DNA from: Chloroflexota bacterium
GTDB taxonomy: Bacteria > Chloroflexota > DTOL01 > JACQYG01
Length of the DNA stretch: 9,454 nt
Direction of reading: 5' to 3'
Assembly: GCA_016208345.1 (NCBI GenBank)
Contig: JACQYG010000071.1
Location: 1 to 9,454, forward strand
Shown piece by piece: positions 8,776 through 9,454 of this stretch. The notes under the pieces were generated by a model, which did no database searches, was not told the DNA's origin, and was given only the letters and a program-made list of their open reading frames with translations. The stretch's first letter is position 1. Each line of letters begins with the position of its first letter. The position numbers were made by a program, and so were the translations under genes.

Positions 8776-8804
8776 AGGATACCACAAGAGCAGCGATTTG
8801 TCAA
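8776..8804 (-). promoter_or_regulatory. Sigma-70 promoter of the ilv-leu operon
   Basis: On the minus strand a perfect -35 box TTGACA (8804-8799) is followed after exactly 17 nt by TATCCT (8781-8776). The expected transcription start is an A near 8769-8768, giving a leader of about 295 nt before ilvB. It is the only near-consensus promoter I found upstream of the operon, and its position just before the leader-peptide ORF supports it. No operator palindrome is evident around it. Confidence 0.85.
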
Positions 8805-8824
8805 TACCCTTTTGGCTTTATACT
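8797..8824 (+). promoter_or_regulatory. Possible weak divergent promoter towards the transposase remnant
   Basis: TATACT at 8819-8824 is preceded by TTTGTC (8797-8802, 16-nt spacing) or TTGTCA (8798-8803, 15-nt spacing). The candidate -35 box overlaps the -35 box of the ilv promoter on the opposite strand. From 8825 to 8910 I see no gene. The left end of the insertion sequence probably lies there, but I could not identify its terminal repeat. Confidence 0.3.
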
Positions 8825-8910
8825 GAAATGTGTGGAATGGATGGAGGAAGGGCGGTAGAATCACCGGGGACAAACCTTTTCAGAGAAAGGATCGGTGAAT
8901 CGTACCGCCC

Positions 8911-9454
8911 ATGGACGATGATACCAGGAGTTTGCTGGGACTGCAAGGCTACGGCGTGGGGGGATCATACCGGGGGGATGGGGACAGGGTGACGGTAGAG
9001 CTGCCCACAGAGGAGGCCTGCTCTCACTGTGGGCAGCTAACAGCGCGGGTGCATTAACGGTCGAAGAAGGCCAGCCGGCTGCTTTGGGGCTTTGTGGGGC
9101 AGCGGCGGTTGGAGCAGGCTGAGGCCAAGGCCACGCTGCCCCGCTGGCCGTTGCTCAAGGCTGAGGAACGGCTGACGTCCAAGCAGAATGCCAGACTGGA
9201 GGGGATGCGGGTCTGCTTCCCCACGATTGCTGAGCACCACTGGCTCAAGGAGCGAGTGCGCGGTCTCTACCGGTGTGCAACTCGCCAGGCGGCGGTGGAC
9301 CACTGGCACAACCTGCTGGTGAACATGGAGGCATTCGACGCCGCCGCAGTATTCTTGTGGGCCAAGACCCTCCGCAGCTGGGGCAAGGAAACCCTCGGGT
9401 ACTTCACCCTACGGATCACGAATGGGTACACTGAGGGCTGTCATACCAAGATCA
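8911..9454 (+). pseudogene. ISL3-family transposase remnant, internally deleted, runs off window
   Basis: The ATG at 8911 (in-frame stop at 8896 just upstream) opens a 48-codon stretch: MDDDTRSLLGLQGY, then ACSHCGQLTARVH with Cys37/Cys40, resembling the N-terminal zinc finger of ISL3 transposases. TAA follows at 9055. The same frame then stays open from 9058 to the window end and matches the C-terminal part of the family: RWPLLKAEERLTSKQNARLE, then HWLKERVRGLY, and RITNGYTEGCHTKI, where the last catalytic Glu of the DDE triad is expected in the EG motif. The helix-turn-helix region and the first two catalytic Asp blocks, probably close to 200 residues, are missing between the two parts. It cannot encode an active transposase. 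I see no clear ribosome binding site. Family assignment rests on recalled motifs. Confidence 0.75.
8999..9038. repeat. 12-bp perfect inverted repeat inside the transposase remnant
   Basis: AGCTGCCCACAG (8999-9010) and CTGTGGGCAGCT (9027-9038) are exact reverse complements separated by 16 nt. They flank the segment encoding the zinc-finger cysteines. There is no T run, so it is not an intrinsic terminator. It could be chance, a hairpin in the transposase mRNA, or a scar of the internal deletion 17 nt downstream. Confidence 0.6.

Noticed and set aside
8747..8992. An 81-codon plus-strand ORF spanning the promoter and the start of the transposase remnant.
   Set aside because: It overlaps the ilv promoter and the transposase frame, has no ribosome binding site and no recognisable motif.

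Overview
The window looks like a moderately GC-rich bacterial chromosome. It is dominated by one long minus-strand operon for branched-chain amino acid (BCAA) synthesis, read from right to left in these coordinates: leader peptide/attenuator, ilvB, ilvN, ilvC, leuA (broken), leuC, leuD, cimA, leuB (only its first 18 codons are inside the window). The gene order, the Geobacter-type citramalate synthase and the short (420 aa) LeuC with a separate LeuD would suit a Chloroflexota-like or related non-proteobacterial lineage. That placement is inference only; nothing in the sequence proves it.

Right end (8805-9454): a plus-strand, internally deleted ISL3-family transposase remnant runs off the window edge. 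It faces away from the operon. A 12-bp perfect inverted repeat lies inside its zinc-finger segment.

Regulatory region (8474-8804): a near-consensus sigma-70 promoter (TTGACA, 17 nt, TATCCT) is followed by a leader of about 295 nt. The leader has a Shine-Dalgarno sequence and a 31-codon ORF in which 11 of residues 7-22 are Val, Leu or Ile. Four complementary segments then form a textbook ribosome-mediated attenuator: protector 1:2, antiterminator 2:3 (12 perfect bp) and terminator 3:4 with a T run. A second, longer intrinsic terminator sits between this attenuator and the ilvB ribosome binding site. This is the most interesting element of the window.

Structural genes (1-8473): ilvB and ilvN encode acetohydroxyacid synthase, and ilvC encodes ketol-acid reductoisomerase. 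leuA, leuC, leuD and leuB encode the leucine branch. cimA encodes citramalate synthase, which with LeuCDB makes 2-oxobutyrate for isoleucine without threonine. One transcript would therefore serve valine, leucine and isoleucine, which matches a leader peptide containing all three residues. leuD-cimA and cimA-leuB each overlap by ATGA. ilvD and an aminotransferase gene are absent from the window.

Main anomaly: leuA has lost about 37 codons (roughly 110 nt, out of frame) near codon 101, while the genes around it are intact. It is either a real pseudogene or an assembly error.
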